The notes under the pieces: model-generated
The model's input: the letters and a program-made list of their open reading frames with translations, nothing else
The model's database searches: none
Told to the model about the DNA's origin: nothing
Position numbers and translations under genes: made by a program
From: Marsupella aquatica
Taxonomy: Eukaryota > Marchantiophyta
Assembly (NCBI GenBank): GCA_973895155.1
Contig: OZ316892.1
Coordinates: 24,490,001-24,554,000, forward strand
DNA: 64,000 nt
Direction: 5' to 3'
In this document: one piece after another, positions 1-13,143 of the stretch
Numbering within the stretch: the first letter of the stretch is position 1
Layout of the letters: each line of letters starts with the position of its first letter

Positions 1-463
1 AGAATTGAAGGATTGAAGGACAGTGCTGTTGCATCTGGAGAGCGGACTTTACTGCAAGAGCAAGGAGGAGGTGGAGAAGGAGAAGAGGATTGCTGATTGC
101 ATCCAGTATTGGGGATTCCAGGAACAATGTGGTGGAGAATGAATGAAAACACATTTTTATGATCGCACTGCCACTGTTGGGTGATTTTACCTCCCCTCGC
201 TTCCTCTGTGTACGTGGTTGGGAGTCAAGGTGCAGGACTTCCCATCCCCCTGCTTCAATTTGTGGCTCTCGATACTTGTGACTGACTTTCAAGGCGTTGG
301 GAGTTTAGAAAGCAAATGGGATTCGCTGATAAGTGGGACACAGAGGAGCGCCACTCTTATATAGTAGTAGGGACTGGACAGAAGTGGACGTTGTGATGTG
401 TATTCCCAATTGGGAAAGAGGTGCAGAGCAGGAGGAGCGGCGTGGACCCACTTTCATACATAG

Positions 464-3338
464 ATGCCCATATACGCCCACATTGAGAGTGATTCTGAGG
501 CAGCCGATCTAGAGCTTGGTATCGGTGGAGGACCTCAGCAGAGAAGATCAAGACGGAAAAGTCTACTCTCTACTAGACTCAATAGCTGGGGAAGGAGAAT
601 GTTTCGGTCAATGACCCGGCAGCTGCAAACGCACCATAACCACCGTCCTCTATTCATCCTGGTTGCGTCGGTCGCTTTCCTTTTGCTCTGCATCATCTTC
701 CTCTTTGGGCGGATGCGCGATGATGGTGATGTCTCGGCTGGGATCAAAAGACATCGGTCAGAGGTGGCAGTGTCTCACAATCTTTACTCACATCTTCATA
801 ATTTGGTAATGGTTGCCGGACACGCTATTTACACAAGTGGGGGGGCAGGCTGTGGGGAAGTGGAAGGGGAGGACTCGTGGTATTTAGAATCGTACCAGAA
901 GCATGAAGGTCAAGCTTCCACTTTTGTACAGCACATCAACATTGGCGTGCAGGTAGCTGCAGAGGATGAAAATTCTCTCCTTTTGTTTAGCGGGGGAGAG
1001 ACTCGTAAGCAGGCTGGCCCGAGGAGCGAGGCCCAGAGTTACTGGAGCGTTGCCGAATCCAAGGATTGGTTTGGTATGTTTCGCGGAACTCTCCGACTCA
1101 ATGGGGCAATGCTTCCTGTTTAGGTAATGAATGCGCGTTTGGCTAGAGTTCTATTCTCAACTTAATTAGGTGTATAGATGATCTGGTAATTGCTTCGATA
1201 CATTCACTAGGCAAGTTATCATCCTTCAATGCCAGCGTTTCAGTGTAGACTCAAATCAGGCCAGCTAAATTCTTAGTGCGAGGAAATCGATGAACTCATC
1301 GGATGACTAGCATTTGCTGGTTAGCGTGGCCTATTTGGCGTGTTACACGGAATTGGGCCAGATGATAGCCAAAGATACTGTCAGGTGATTCAGAGGATAG
1401 ATGGTCTCGTACTGAAAACCTCATAGTGAAAGCCTGGCTCAAGATTTTGGAAGATAGATGGGAATAATTACGTAGACAAGTCGGGTGGATTTCGGTGATG
1501 AACTTCCAGCAATGACACTCGGATTACAATTCAATGAACAACTTCTAATCCCTTTCCTCCGGGGGTCTTTTGGGACGTAGCATGAGATTTCCTTATTCTG
1601 TGAGACTGGGCCTGAATAACGCTTACGTTTACTTGACAACCGAAATTTAGCGAGGTTTTATTCAAATAGTTTAGCTCATAAGGTCCTCAGGCACCGCAGT
1701 CGTAGTTCTGGCAAATTTCCTTCATCTACCGACGGAAATCATTGACTTATCCATTCCTAGTTGATCATCAAAACTTTTTCTATCATAGGTCCAGAATAAC
1801 GTGGGTTTAGTCCGAGCAGTTCTCTCAACTAATACAGAATTTGAAAACACTGCCGACTATTGCCGTGCATATTGCTCAGTCCTGAAATTAGAAGATTTGC
1901 CAACCCTCTCTGTGAATGTACATGTATTCACTTCATACCTATAATTCATCTAGGTCTCAGGATGCTGGAACCGGTGGTGAACTCTGCACAGCGACTTGAC
2001 TCTTTCCTCTCAGTTCCCATGAGACGCAGCAGAATAAGTTCAGACTTTAGTTTCATTATCATTTGGTGCTCCTAAATACTAATTACATTTATGAAGCTGA
2101 TATGCAACACCCTGGTCGTAATTACCATTTTCTAATCACCCATAGTGTTTACGGGGGCAGTTCCGATTGGCACCGCGTACTTACAGTTTCAACAATCTGG
2201 TTATAAGAAAGTATACGCATGCAGTTTGATTTGCAGCCACTGAACGCTTCACATGAGGACTTCTAGACATGAATTGGATCTGTTGCAAACCAGTGAGCCA
2301 ACAGACACAATAGTATTAGAGATGTGTTGGATAGTATATTGTACCTCTTGTCTTTCGTCAGAGACCATGATCTTGACTGGCAGTCAGTCTCCAATACTCT
2401 GGTCCGCTAACACTCCTCAAATTATAAGTCAGTTCATTCATTTCTAGTCCCACAGCCTAACTTTGCTTCTAGATAACCCTAGTCCTAGTTCCCCATGGTG
2501 GCTAGTGAACATCGAAAGTCAGCTTGTTCATTTGCAACCTCTTCTGATTTGCGCCTTCAATGTATTGAGGCTAATTCTGGTTCATTCTGTTTCACCCATT
2601 TTACAGGCAAACGTAAGCAGGTCAGCGAAAGAGCATTGACAGAAGAGCATGCCAGGGACAGTTTTGAAAACCTTCTGTTTAGCATATGTCGATTTAAAGA
2701 GCTTACTGGGGCATACCCCTTGAATATTACGGTATGTTCGATCTTATTGCTTACAAAACAGAATTTGGCACGTTTTGCTCTGCTGCGTTGTTCTGAGTCT
2801 CCTGTAATCTCATTAAGCTTGCGTTCCATAAATGTGCTTCGACTATCGAAAAATTTAGGTCAGTAGACTGACGTCGTGAATATGATAAGAAGAGTCCCAA
2901 TTGAGCACATCTGAGCAAATAAGAGTACGCAGTTGAGATGGTTTTCACTGTCTAGTTGAAAGAGATCTTTAGGTGCTCTTGCTGCTCTGATACTGAAGGC
3001 CTTTTATGGATATGCAGGTCGTAAGCTATGATTTTAAGAAGTTTCGTTTTGCAAATCTTCATCGAGCTGCTCTCCACTTTCCTGCATCGCGATTTGCATA
3101 CAGAGGAACTTCTTCGGCACCATCTTCAATTTTGGCAGCCCAGGAAGCTGAGTTGCGTGTGCAGGAGTCATTCGAGAGAGATCCGTACGGATGTGAAGAA
3201 CCTTTGCGAGAAAAGCGATTAAAACGTGACCCATTTTTACGAACAATTCCATACCCAGCTGGTTGCCCAGAGATTAGTGGTCTCTTTTCCTACTGTGGAA
3301 CAGAGTTATATTCCAAGAGATTACCGTGGGATGAATAG
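464..3338 (+). CDS. DUF218 (YdcF-like) single-pass membrane protein, 3 exons
   Basis: I see three exons, 464..1073, 2607..2731 and 3018..3338, joined by GT-AG introns (donors GTATGT and GTATGT) with consistent phases, giving 351 residues. A basic N-terminus is followed by a hydrophobic segment at about residues 61-82, suggesting a type II membrane anchor. The DUF218 core follows, with the conserved blocks LFSGGETRKQAGPRSEAQSY, EEHARDSFENLLFSICRF and the C-terminal DPFLRTIPYPAGCPE. The family is widespread in plants and fungi, but its biochemical role is not established. Endomembrane location is inferred from the anchor. The ATG at 464 is the first in the open frame before the anchor. The 463 bases upstream would be 5' UTR and promoter. 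Exon structure is well supported by family conservation across both junctions; function is unknown. Confidence 0.85.
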
Positions 3339-5900
3339 AGAATACAGTGTGGTACAACTAATTCTTTAAGCCTCCTCTTTAAAACGGCCTGCAAATTTAT
3401 GATACCGGACTTTTGGGTTTTGTCAATCGATCAGTTTGGCTAATGATGTAGAAATGAGCTAGGTAGGTACTTATCCATCTCTACCAGACTTCCTCGGCAT
3501 CATTCATGATGGCACAATGGCATGATCCAAGGCAAGGATTCCAGAGCTATGAGTTCATACTCATTCTCTAAACAAGTGGCAGAAATGTTAAAATTTTGGG
3601 GGTGTTGAAGTTCCTTACCATTGCATTGAAATTGAAGGCATTGCCAGGACAAGGTCCGATCCCTGTTCACGTGCCTGTCTCAAAACTCTTGAACCACTCT
3701 GGAAGCTTTAGGGTCCAGAATTTTTGTTGCTAACGCTCCTTTCTACAGTATGTCAGATAGAATGCATCTAGTCATCTGCGAGAAATTGAGTTGTTGATCG
3801 TGAATTTAATGACCACGCTAGATTTGCATACATTCATCAAGAATTGGAAAGCTTTTGAAGTTTGTGAGATCTAGATTTTGATTTCGTACCCGACAAACTT
3901 CTACTGCCTGCGTGGCTTAAGAGATGTCCCAATTCCCATCCGTCTTGAGTCCTGGTACAGTAGTTCTCTAGGGTCGATAATGAAGTCAGATTTGGAGATG
4001 ATAACTGTGGAAGCGCGTTACAGTACTAAGTTCACGGTTGAAATGGTTTTGACGTACAGAACATCAAGACTGTTGATGTCAAGCAGCGGATGTACTTCCG
4101 CAATTATGCACGATCCAAGTTGTTGTTGAACTCAAATTGAGTCAGCGTCAAACGCAGACTTGTCCTCTAGCACACTCCTACAGTACTATCATCACTATCG
4201 TGATCAAGATTGTTACCCTCTTTACCGATAGATGGTCACAACCACTTCGAGCATCCTCATTTGCCAGCAATTGTAATACATTAGATTTAACGTAGTATTT
4301 TGTAAATACACTGCCAACTGCGAAGACTTATATTCATCCATGTGAGTGTCCAACGGACCCCTGCTATAACATTGACATTCATTGGCATTGACAAAATCTA
4401 CGAATATATTTCTTTTCCATCCCTTTCTTAATTCTATAGCTATCGGTTTCCAAAATGAAGGTTGTTTTTTCATGTTACCAAATGAAAAATCAGTGAGAAA
4501 ACCCAAGCAGTTTGCTGAGAAAGCAGTCCCGTAGAATAAAACCCCAGACGTGTTTGAGGATTCAGATCACAACAAAAGGATATTCAACTTAGGCAAAATG
4601 AATGCAGTTTCCTTATTGGAAGAAATAAAATAGATAAATCAAACTCACCTGGTTCCATCTAACATGGCTATCAGGTATACATATTGGCCCATGATCGCTT
4701 GCACCTTCAAATGTTTCCATTCGGATCCAGCAGGGGACCCATGATCACTGTACTTGTGTCTAACTATCTCCCTAATCACCCACCTCAGTTTGCTACCCCA
4801 CAAACAAGGGTTGGACCAAAGTACTGCCGATCCCATTCTCAGTGACCTCCAGCTACCTGCTGGAATGCCCGAGAAGGATAGAGATTGCTGAGCCAGCTGT
4901 CTCCTTTCCATTGGCAGTGTTAGAAACGAATTGAAGTGAGTATTCTACGATGCTCAAGACTGTTATAATCGAATGAAGAACTTTCGTTCTTGTATCAAAT
5001 TCAGCGACTGAGCTGCTTCACCCAGAAGCTCAGCGTGACGTACAGTAATATCAAGACTATTAATGTCAAGTAGCCGACGTACTTCCACAGTTATGCCCTC
5101 TAGCAGACAACATTCCTGTTGTCAGAAGTAAGAAGGCAACCTGCGGAAAATCCAACGGACCACAAAAAACTACTCAATGGACTCAAGTGTAGGTGAGGTT
5201 GATTCCGACGAAGGTTAAAGGAGATTATGAAACTGCAAGTCTCCGCCCAAGCCTAGGTTAAAATCTAAGGGACTTAAATCCCCCTACAAGCTACTTGACA
5301 AATCATCCAAACAACAAATTAGGTCATAGACTCTTTCAACCACAAACCTGGAATGAAGCAACTCATCAGCGCATCCTCCTGGATAGCATCGAGGCTTGCT
5401 AATGCTTTCAGGTTCACAGGTACCACTCGCTCCTCGAGCTTAGTCTCAGAAGGATATGTGGGTGAGCTTGACCTTTCAGGAATAGTAAAAGCACTAACAT
5501 CTACGGCAAACGGCTGAGCGGGATCGAACAAGAGTAGCTTCTCTGTAATGTTACAAAGATCCAACTTTTGAAAGCTTCCTAAACAAAATGAGTCATGCTA
5601 GTTACTAGCAGCACAAGTAAGCTCTCAAAAGCTAGATCTCCGACCTGGTACTGAACAAAGAAAATTTACTGTTCATGGTACCGCTGGAGTAGAGATAATT
5701 ACAAAACTGTTGAAATCAAGTACCAACGTGCTGCGATTTCATAAGCCCAATCCTTGGGAGTATAACCATGGGTAAAGGTTCATCTCTGTTGCAGATTGAG
5801 AACAGCCCACGAAAGGAACAGCTGCCTTTGTTGTCGGTGTGAACAAAGATGTATTTGAGCTAAGACAAAGAACTGTAAAAATATCGCAGCCCTTGCTCAA
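3339..5900. other. Intergenic stretch without a recognised gene
   Basis: This separates the DUF218 gene from the 3' end of the convergent F-box gene. It holds a diverged 60-bp direct repeat (listed separately) and three open minus-strand stretches at 4222..4506, 4645..4911 and 5319..5564. The 4645..4911 stretch runs into a good donor-like ACCAG/GTGAGT at about 4650. I recognise none of them as a protein family, and they may be chance frames or remnants. Confidence 0.5.
4051..5096 (+). repeat. Diverged direct repeat, copies at 4051..4109 and 5037..5096
   Basis: Both copies begin with GACGTACAG, continue through ATCAAGACT and ATGTCAAG, and end with TTATGC. They differ by scattered substitutions and one small indel. 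The roughly 990 bases between the copies are not repeated. The origin is unknown. Confidence 0.6.
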
Positions 5901-7175
5901 TTAAGCCTGAAGAACTTGGCAGTGCACAATGTGACTTTTCGGACGATTTCGACCAGCCAGACTTGACCAGAGATTTGCAACAAATGTCTTGAACTGTCCT
6001 TTCCCTGTGATGGTCTCCCAGAGCTGCGTCTGCCTTAAAGGGTCATCTGCCTTCGCAATATCAACCAACGTAATGCTCATGTTGTTGCGCACGACACAAA
6101 GTTTCCCTCCCAGTGGCAATAAAGCAGCTGCTTCCACTGCTTGTGAATTTCCTATGTGAAGACCACTATCGACTGAGCGGCCCCATGCATCACTAACTTC
6201 ATCATATGTCCGCAATCTGCACCCATCTCGGCAATCCAGTGCATACAATTCACCATTTAATGATGTACTAGGGTTCCTCCATCCTGCCACCATCCCATCA
6301 ATGATAGGGGACCAGTGGTTGGTGGCTGGCACATATACTTCACTTTGTACCAATCGGTTTGCGGCGAGGCCCTTTATATACCACCTGCCACCGTAGACCA
6401 CACCAATGAAAGGCACCATTGTGGTGCTCATATCAGAGATGAAAGACCATTTGCCCTTGTTGGGATCATATACCTCCGCGGATCTAAGAGACCGATGAAT
6501 TCCCTCGCATTCACCACCAGCGACATATAGACAATTATTAATAACACAGCTGCCAAAGCGATGTCGTCTCCTGAGCATGTCAGGAGCTCGATGCCACTTG
6601 TTTGTTCGAGAGCTATAATACACCGCACGTCTCATTGAGCCTTTCATTGGGTCTTTACCTCCAAATAAGTACAATTGGCACCCACTAAGAACGGCACACC
6701 CAAACCCAAGAGCTTCTCCAAACTCAACAGGAACAGGTGGAAGAGGTTGCCACATCTGATGGCGTGGATCAAATGCATGCCACGAAACGCGATGGTCTTT
6801 ATCACGCTTGATGATATAGATCCATTCTTCCGCCATCCCCAGTTGGTTCCGCAAGGAGTAAAAATAATTCCCTACAAGCAGGCGGTACCACCGCTTGCAA
6901 ACAACTCGCAGCTTTCTATGAAAAATACGAGGTACTCGTATCAAGCAAGCGATGGCAAGATCATCAGGAAGACCGGGCAGGAGTTCCGAATGCAATCTGC
7001 GGTCCCCTTTCGAAGGTTTGCTCTTAGGAAGAACAATGGCAGTTTTGATGTCGGGACGAACACAATGCCCAACAGCAGGCACCAATTTCCGGGCTCCTAC
7101 TGCAAGACCCGTCTCCACCCCGCAATAGCAGGCTGCAGTCTCTACCTGTAAGTCAGGACCACGTTGCAAATTCAA
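5901..7175 (-). CDS. F-box/kelch-repeat protein (At1g55270 type)
   Basis: One uninterrupted frame of 424 residues. An F-box at about residues 65-105 (LLPGLPDDLAIACLIRVP, then VCKRWYRLL) is followed by kelch repeats with the motifs LYLFGGKDP, CVINNCLYVAGGECEG and NKWHRAPDMLRRRHRF. The protein ends in the characteristic SHIVHCQVLQA. Length and both termini match the single-exon plant orthologues, so the start at 7175 and the stop at 5901 are well supported. F-box proteins of this class act as substrate receptors of SCF-type E3 ubiquitin ligases. The kelch propeller would bind the target, which is not known here. Any 5' UTR lies above 7175; its extent cannot be read from sequence alone. Confidence 0.92.
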   Translation of the reverse strand: MNLQRGPDLQVETAACYCGVETGLAVGARKLVPAVGHCVRPDIKTAIVLPKSKPSKGDRRLHSELLPGLPDDLAIACLIRVPRIFHRKLRVVCKRWYRLLVGNYFYSLRNQLGMAEEWIYIIKRDKDHRVSWHAFDPRHQMWQPLPPVPVEFGEALGFGCAVLSGCQLYLFGGKDPMKGSMRRAVYYSSRTNKWHRAPDMLRRRHRFGSCVINNCLYVAGGECEGIHRSLRSAEVYDPNKGKWSFISDMSTTMVPFIGVVYGGRWYIKGLAANRLVQSEVYVPATNHWSPIIDGMVAGWRNPSTSLNGELYALDCRDGCRLRTYDEVSDAWGRSVDSGLHIGNSQAVEAAALLPLGGKLCVVRNNMSITLVDIAKADDPLRQTQLWETITGKGQFKTFVANLWSSLAGRNRPKSHIVHCQVLQA

Positions 7176-10100
7176 TTTAGGATTTGAAAAATGAAATTGT
7201 AAAGAATTAACATGTTTTCCAGATTTTCCTCATATATCGCCTGGCGCAGTAGTCAAACGGTGTGATTAAACACTGCCAGATCGATACCAAAACAAGCTCT
7301 CGAGGCTCAGAAACCTTAAAACCCCTAAAACTCCTTGACAAGCTGCTTTGTTAAGCAGATGATACATTGTGTCGAAGCTTCACGCCAGATCGGTGCTAGA
7401 ATAGGATGATGAGCTTCCTTCTATGCTTAAATATACGTCATAACGAGGGACTGATGGCTACGTCCTCCCGTGCATGAGTTTTGTGAGGGTAGAGACTATT
7501 AACTCATCGGGGTCTTACAACACCAATCCCATGTCGCAAATACAAATTTCGCACTTTGAATTGGGAAATTCTTTAACAGCCATGGACCCAACCGACATAG
7601 CAAATGCTCACGTTTCTCTCCAGCATCTAAGTAACCAACGGCAGTGCCTTAGGATTACCACTTTTCTAAGGTCTAGGCCAGCACAAATTGGATCATGCAA
7701 ACAGTGCAAATTATGTCCAACCTCCAGTTCAGTCGAAAAATTGAACTGAAATGAGGAGAATAGAGCTGATGCTGACCTTGCATTTGGAGTTTTCACACAG
7801 CTTTCCACCCATATGGCCCCAAGGTAGCTACCAATCGGGCTCGGTTGTGTTTGGGTCAAACTCAGTTCAAAGGGTAGAAGACAAGATTGGGATGACTTGA
7901 CTTAAGTGTCGGCTTCACTCCTTCAGGTTCTCGAAACAGAAAGAATCATGTCACTGGCAGTGACAGCTTTGCAAGAAAACACCCTGCCCCAGCAAACCCA
8001 AAAAACAGAAGGAATGATGAGTCAAGAGGGGGACCAAAAGGTAATGGAACAATGGAGCACAACGTCATTTGGAGTTGTCGGTCCAGCCATAATCCTAATC
8101 GAACCAAACGTCCATCGCTTAACAGAGGCCATCAAGCTTGTTCAGTCGATGCAGCCTAATATGTGGGGAGGACACTCGAAAAAGCATTTCTGGAATATTC
8201 TGACGATATTTGCCATACACTCCAGATGACGTTGATCCCTCTTCATCCTTTTTACGTTTCCTTACTTCCCAATTGAGATCTCTTTCCAAACAGAAACAGA
8301 ATCTAGAGAACAAGGGAATTGCTCCTTTAACGGATTCCACAACCATGCGATGCAGGGTAGGATTCTCAGATATCAGAGGTCCCGAAAGTTAGCTGAACTC
8401 AGTGTCATAAATCCCTCAGTCCCATTGGAATTTAGTAACACAGGGCACGGCAGTAGCGAATCAAATACTCAACGTAAAAAGAAACGTGTATACACTTCTG
8501 TTTCCAACACGATTCCCTGATATACGCGACTTATCATTCTAGAGTCGGAACCTAGAACCTACGATGCAATCAAAATGCGACACTGAAAATCTTCCACCAT
8601 CTCACAGGATCTAACCTTCTCGTTAAACCCTCAAGTGTAAAACCCGAAGTTCGCACCCCCGAGCATGGGAAGAGCTTCCATCCCAGAGAATGAGCTGTCA
8701 GACTTAGCAAGCTTTTTGAAATGACGTTGCCGGCGTTATTCGCTGAGAGGTCACTGCTAAGATTGTGGTGGGAAGGTAAGGGTAAGCACCTGTGCAGGAT
8801 GAATGCTCCGCTGCATCGTTGATGCTGTGATGACCTTCATCAAGATGTAGCTCGAAGACGAAGCCTACAGTTGTTTTTAAGTGTAGGCTTAGGAGGCCGC
8901 AGGCATACCCACTGGCAAATCAATCTCTACTCCATTCGTGTGAGCAGGAAAGCCCCAAGACAAATCTCCACTTGATTGTGCAGACCGTTCTTTGGCAGTC
9001 GAAGAACACACTCCAATTTGGTCCGCATTCTCCTCCAACTCTCTTCAAACTCAAAAACTGAAGAACGCTGTAAGCTGAGTTTGCAACTCACGTCCCAACC
9101 CAGATGGGACTAAATAGGGAGAATTCTGAGCCAGCTCGTTCACAGTCACAATTCTCACATTCTATCCGCACAAGAGGATCATCAATGTATCCCTAATTCT
9201 GTGAATGCCCGATGAGCTTCCAATTGGCCCCTAGGAATGAGAAAGACACTCCTCAGGAAAGTCCATTGCGAGCCTTTCCACCCTTTGAAGGATATTCCCT
9301 GGGCTGATGCACCCGAACCTTAACCCGCTCCTCTGTCAAACAATGTCCCACCTTTCAAGGACCTGCCGAGCCGTACTGCAGAAATGCAGTTCAATGTAAA
9401 AACCTTGCGCTACTGAGGAAACTGTTCCACACAGAAAAAACATGTCATTAGCCTCGGCAAAGAGGCGTTATCGAAAATACTATCGACTTAAAACACATGG
9501 CCGAGAAGACAGGGTTCCGTCAAAAACGAGCATTGAGCTAGGAGTGCTCTAGTTTTCAATGACAACGCCCGTCAGAAACAGGTAGGTCATTCCCCCACCT
9601 CTGGTGATAAACCGTTCGTGGTGTTCGAACCTACTGCCAATTTGGCCAGCACGATCCTCGAAAGGATACCCTGCGGAAGCCTTCTCTCGGGAACGGATGT
9701 AGGGCAGCAACAACACACCTAGTAGAAGTTGCAGTCGGTGTTGTTGTTGCTCTTGCCAGGAGAATAGAATAGTCAGGAAACAATGCCCAGACTCCAGAGC
9801 CATTTCCGGAGTCTGCAGCCATCGCCTAGAGACAAAACTGCTTGCATCTCACTAACCCTCCTCTTCCCCCTGCTTACCAGCTTGATAACTTGATTACACA
9901 CTATTCCGTAACTCTTCCCGATCGACTATTTCATCCCCTGCCGGGACGAAGAGAACAAAATCCAGCACAGAAGTGAGTGCTAACCTTCCGCATTGATTCT
10001 CAATCTCCCAACTCAATTATCAACGCTTTTTGCCTCCTCATACTGCGCTCTCATCCGTCTCTCTCCGCACCATGAGGAGCGCATCCAAAAGGTGTTCTGA

Positions 10101-11984
10101 TTTGATCAAACCGCACCAACGGCAACTGGCGGCTGTCTGGCCACTGGCGTCAACTATGCCTGCGAGGTCTGTCTGCAGCATCAGTATCAACACCAGCTGC
10201 TACGGGTGCAGCTGCTCATCAACAATACTAGGCCATATGAATAAAATGACCTCGCCGTCCCACTCATGTAGTATTCCTCTTCCATCTTCCTCCTCTCATT
10301 TCCCTCTGCCCCCTCATTCAGTCCCACTCTCTAGGTGCAAGCTACGCACTCACAAGCTTTTCATATGCCCAGCGCAGTACAGTAGCCTGGACACCTATCT
10401 GCAGCTATAACATCCGCCTCTATCTCTCCAACTTGCATAAGTTAACAACGCCTTTGGGTTCTTCTGGACGTCGATCCATCTGATTATTATTCCCACTCTT
10501 CTCGCCTGGGTTGTTCAAATCTCTTTCAGTTCAGGGGATGAAGCTGCTGCAGCTCACTGACTCCTCGATCCGCGTCCTCAGTGACTCTTTGCTAGTGCAG
10601 CGACCTCTCTCCCCTGCTGCTACTTCAGGCTACCACAACCTCATGCCAGCGGATCACTTCTTCAACGTCTGCACCTCCCTCCTATTTGATCCTCCCTGTA
10701 GTGCCTTCTCATTTTAGAAGTCGACTCTAGTCCCTCCTCCACCTCCTCCTCCTCCTCCTCCTGTCTCCTTCGTGTCCCTTTGCTTTCTCGTCCCTTCGCC
10801 AATCGACTGACTGCGAGGACTACTGAACCAACTGGCTCAAACTCCCTTCCACATCACTCTCTCCAGCCCAGTACGAAGCAGCTCTCAAGCGAGAGTCTGA
10901 GAAAGCTCTGCCCTCATTTGGAAGAGGGTTCGTAAAAAGAGCGACGACCGATGTCCCGAAATTGAACTCGCCCCTCCTCCTTCCGCTCTGCTCAACTCTA
11001 TTCTATACTCGACTGCTCACTTTCTCGTGCTTTCTACAAAGCTACTAACATGGAGACAGTCAGACCAGAAGACACAAAAGGGAAGCGAAGGAGGAGGGAG
11101 ACCAGAATCACCAGAATCACCGGACCAGACACAAGACCGGGCGACAGTGATCAGATCAGGAAAAACAATGCGGAGAAGAACGACAGAGGATCGAATCCAG
11201 AAGAGAAGTGAAGAGAAGAGAAGAGACGACATCGCTTTTGCATTTGAGAACAGAGGACGACGAAAAGTTCAACGCACAACATTGAAGAGAACAGAGAGTG
11301 AGGGCCAGACCAGTGGGGGGCCGGGCGAGGCCAGACCAGATGCCCAAGGCCAGAAGCAAGGCCAACAGGGGGCCAACGAACAAACAAACTAATAGGCCAA
11401 GAGCGTGACAAAGATACGCAGCGGCATACATTTCACCGTCTTTCAACTAATTAACGCACCATCGGCCCCTACGCTGGGGCCGGCGCGAGCCTCCACTTTA
11501 CAGTACTGCACTACTGCTGCGCACAATTAGTCAGCAGGGCCGGGCCCGCCCCTTACAGTACTACCGCCCCTTACTAGGCCCTCTGTCCCGTGATTGGGAC
11601 TTGTCTCCGACTTTTACACAGCCAGGGCCGACAATTAGTGAGGGTGTCAACAATTAGTGGGGGTGGCAAAACATTGGGTTGTGGGCTGCGGGTCCCAACG
11701 GGGGCCATTTGGTAACAATAAATCCTTGTTTTGGTTTAGCGAAGTTGTGAGGAAGTTTGGAGATCTATTAGGGGGTATCAAATATTGATCTATTTTGCTC
11801 CTCTAGATGATAGGGCCTCTGCCCGGGACGTGACCTATTGATGACTTCAAGATGATTTGAGTTTATTTGTTTACAGTCTCTCAACAGCCAGGCTGTGGTG
11901 GGGGGAACTGACCATAGGGAAAAGAAGAAATTCGAGGACTTGAGTGTGCAGGCAAGGCAGTTTTCACCCAATCCATGTAGTCAT
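7176..11984. other. Upstream region of the F-box gene, no further gene recognised
   Basis: No open frame here resembles a known protein. The 10.0-11.0 kb part is strongly pyrimidine-rich on the plus strand, as expected for UTR or promoter DNA of a transcript in either direction. The 11.0-11.45 kb part is purine-rich with short GGCCAG-type reiterations, and several overlapping frames there look like composition artefacts. The F-box promoter and leader should lie somewhere in this interval. Confidence 0.5.
10732..10763. repeat. (CTC)n/(CCT)n microsatellite
   Basis: An uninterrupted run of CTC trinucleotides lies inside a longer pyrimidine-rich stretch. No function is implied. Confidence 0.85.
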
Positions 11985-12003
11985 AGCCTCTAAAGTACTT
12001 AAC

Positions 12004-12500
12004 CGGCCCCCTCTAGCATCTTGTGGACTTGATTCACCACAAAGATGGATTTGAGTACTTGATCAGGCCGTCCAAAATCCTAAATACCATAATTGTGTAG
12101 TAATGCAAAAAAATACAGTATTCCCGCAGTAGTTCTGTCGGGGTTACCTCTGCTGCACATGGCGCCACTACATACTCGAGGCACCAATAAACATACAAAA
12201 TGTCAATTTTTGATCACACCAAACAATTTTCAGCTCAAAATGAACTCCTATAGTTATCCAGTGAAATGTCAGGGTTTATCCAAAATTGACATATTGTAGG
12301 TTTTGTGGTGCCCCAAGTATGTAGTGGCACCCTGTGGCGGAGGTAAACCCAACAGCAACTACTGCAAATACGCTGTATTTTTTGGATAAACTACAATACT
12401 ATGGTATTTTTAGGAATTTGGACGGCCCACTGTCCAAGGGGCCTGATCAAGTCCTCAATCCATCTTTGTGGTCAATTAAGTCCACAAGATGCTAGAGGGG
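12004..12500. mobile_element. Foldback element 1 (about 220-bp inverted-repeat arms)
   Basis: The left arm (12004 to about 12220) starts CCCCTCTAGCATCTTGTGGA. Its reverse complement ends at 12500, closing an imperfect palindrome with a spacer of about 50 bases. The arms are clearly homologous but diverged, with substitutions and a short insertion near GGACAGTGGGCC. There is no coding capacity. The structure suggests a non-autonomous foldback or MITE-type element. I could not identify a target-site duplication. Confidence 0.75.
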
Positions 12501-12986
12501 AGATATATGCTTGATGGGCCCCCTGGTGAACCTTTCTTACCTGATGGGCCCCTAGGTAACTTTTTTTACCAAGTAGGACCCCTCTTAATGACCAGTATAC
12601 CTGTTCTTGTGTGGTGCCTACACCTGTCCTTGTGTGGTGCCTACTATGTATGGTGACTCCAAGCAAACTGCACAGTTGAACGGTGTGGTCGACTTTACAT
12701 GGTCGACCAAGAAACCACAGAGATTATTCGGGAGAAACCGTGAAAAGCGACTGCCGCTGTCAAAACTGCGATTTGAAGACAATATGCATTATGTCTTCGG
12801 AATCACTAGGTTAATGCCTGAAGACACAATGGATTATGTCTTCGGGTTCAAATTTTTATCATATCATGGGGTAGTTATTAGGTATGTTTTTCACGTTACG
12901 CACATGGGTTTTTCATGATGTTTTCATGCACGACTATCAGCGTCAATGTGGGGTACCTCCAAATGTCCACAAAGAATATTCAAGTT

Positions 12987-13028
12987 CAATGTTCAGAATT
13001 TGCCTACTGCCGCAAATTCTGAACATTG
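12987..13028. repeat. Perfect 17-bp palindrome in the loop of foldback 2
   Basis: CAATGTTCAGAATTTGC at 12987..13003 is exactly complemented at 13012..13028, with an 8-base loop. It sits near the middle of the larger inverted repeat, so the structure is a hairpin nested in a hairpin loop. Confidence 0.85.
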
Positions 13029-13127
13029 GCAAATGATTGACAATTGCGCTCAAAAAATAGTAATACTCCCTGTGCAATGCATACAAACAATTTCAAAAGA
13101 AGACAGACCCAAAGGTGTCGGGGTACA

Positions 13128-13143
13128 CCCTAAACCCTAAACC
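13128..13143. repeat. Two interstitial telomere-type CCCTAAA units
   Basis: CCCTAAACCCTAAACC lies at the inner end of the right arm of foldback 2. Two units can arise by chance or by repair; this is not a telomere. Confidence 0.6.

Noticed and set aside
11017-11446. Overlapping charged frames on both strands
   Set aside because: Purine-rich low-complexity sequence keeps several frames open at once; no domain pattern.
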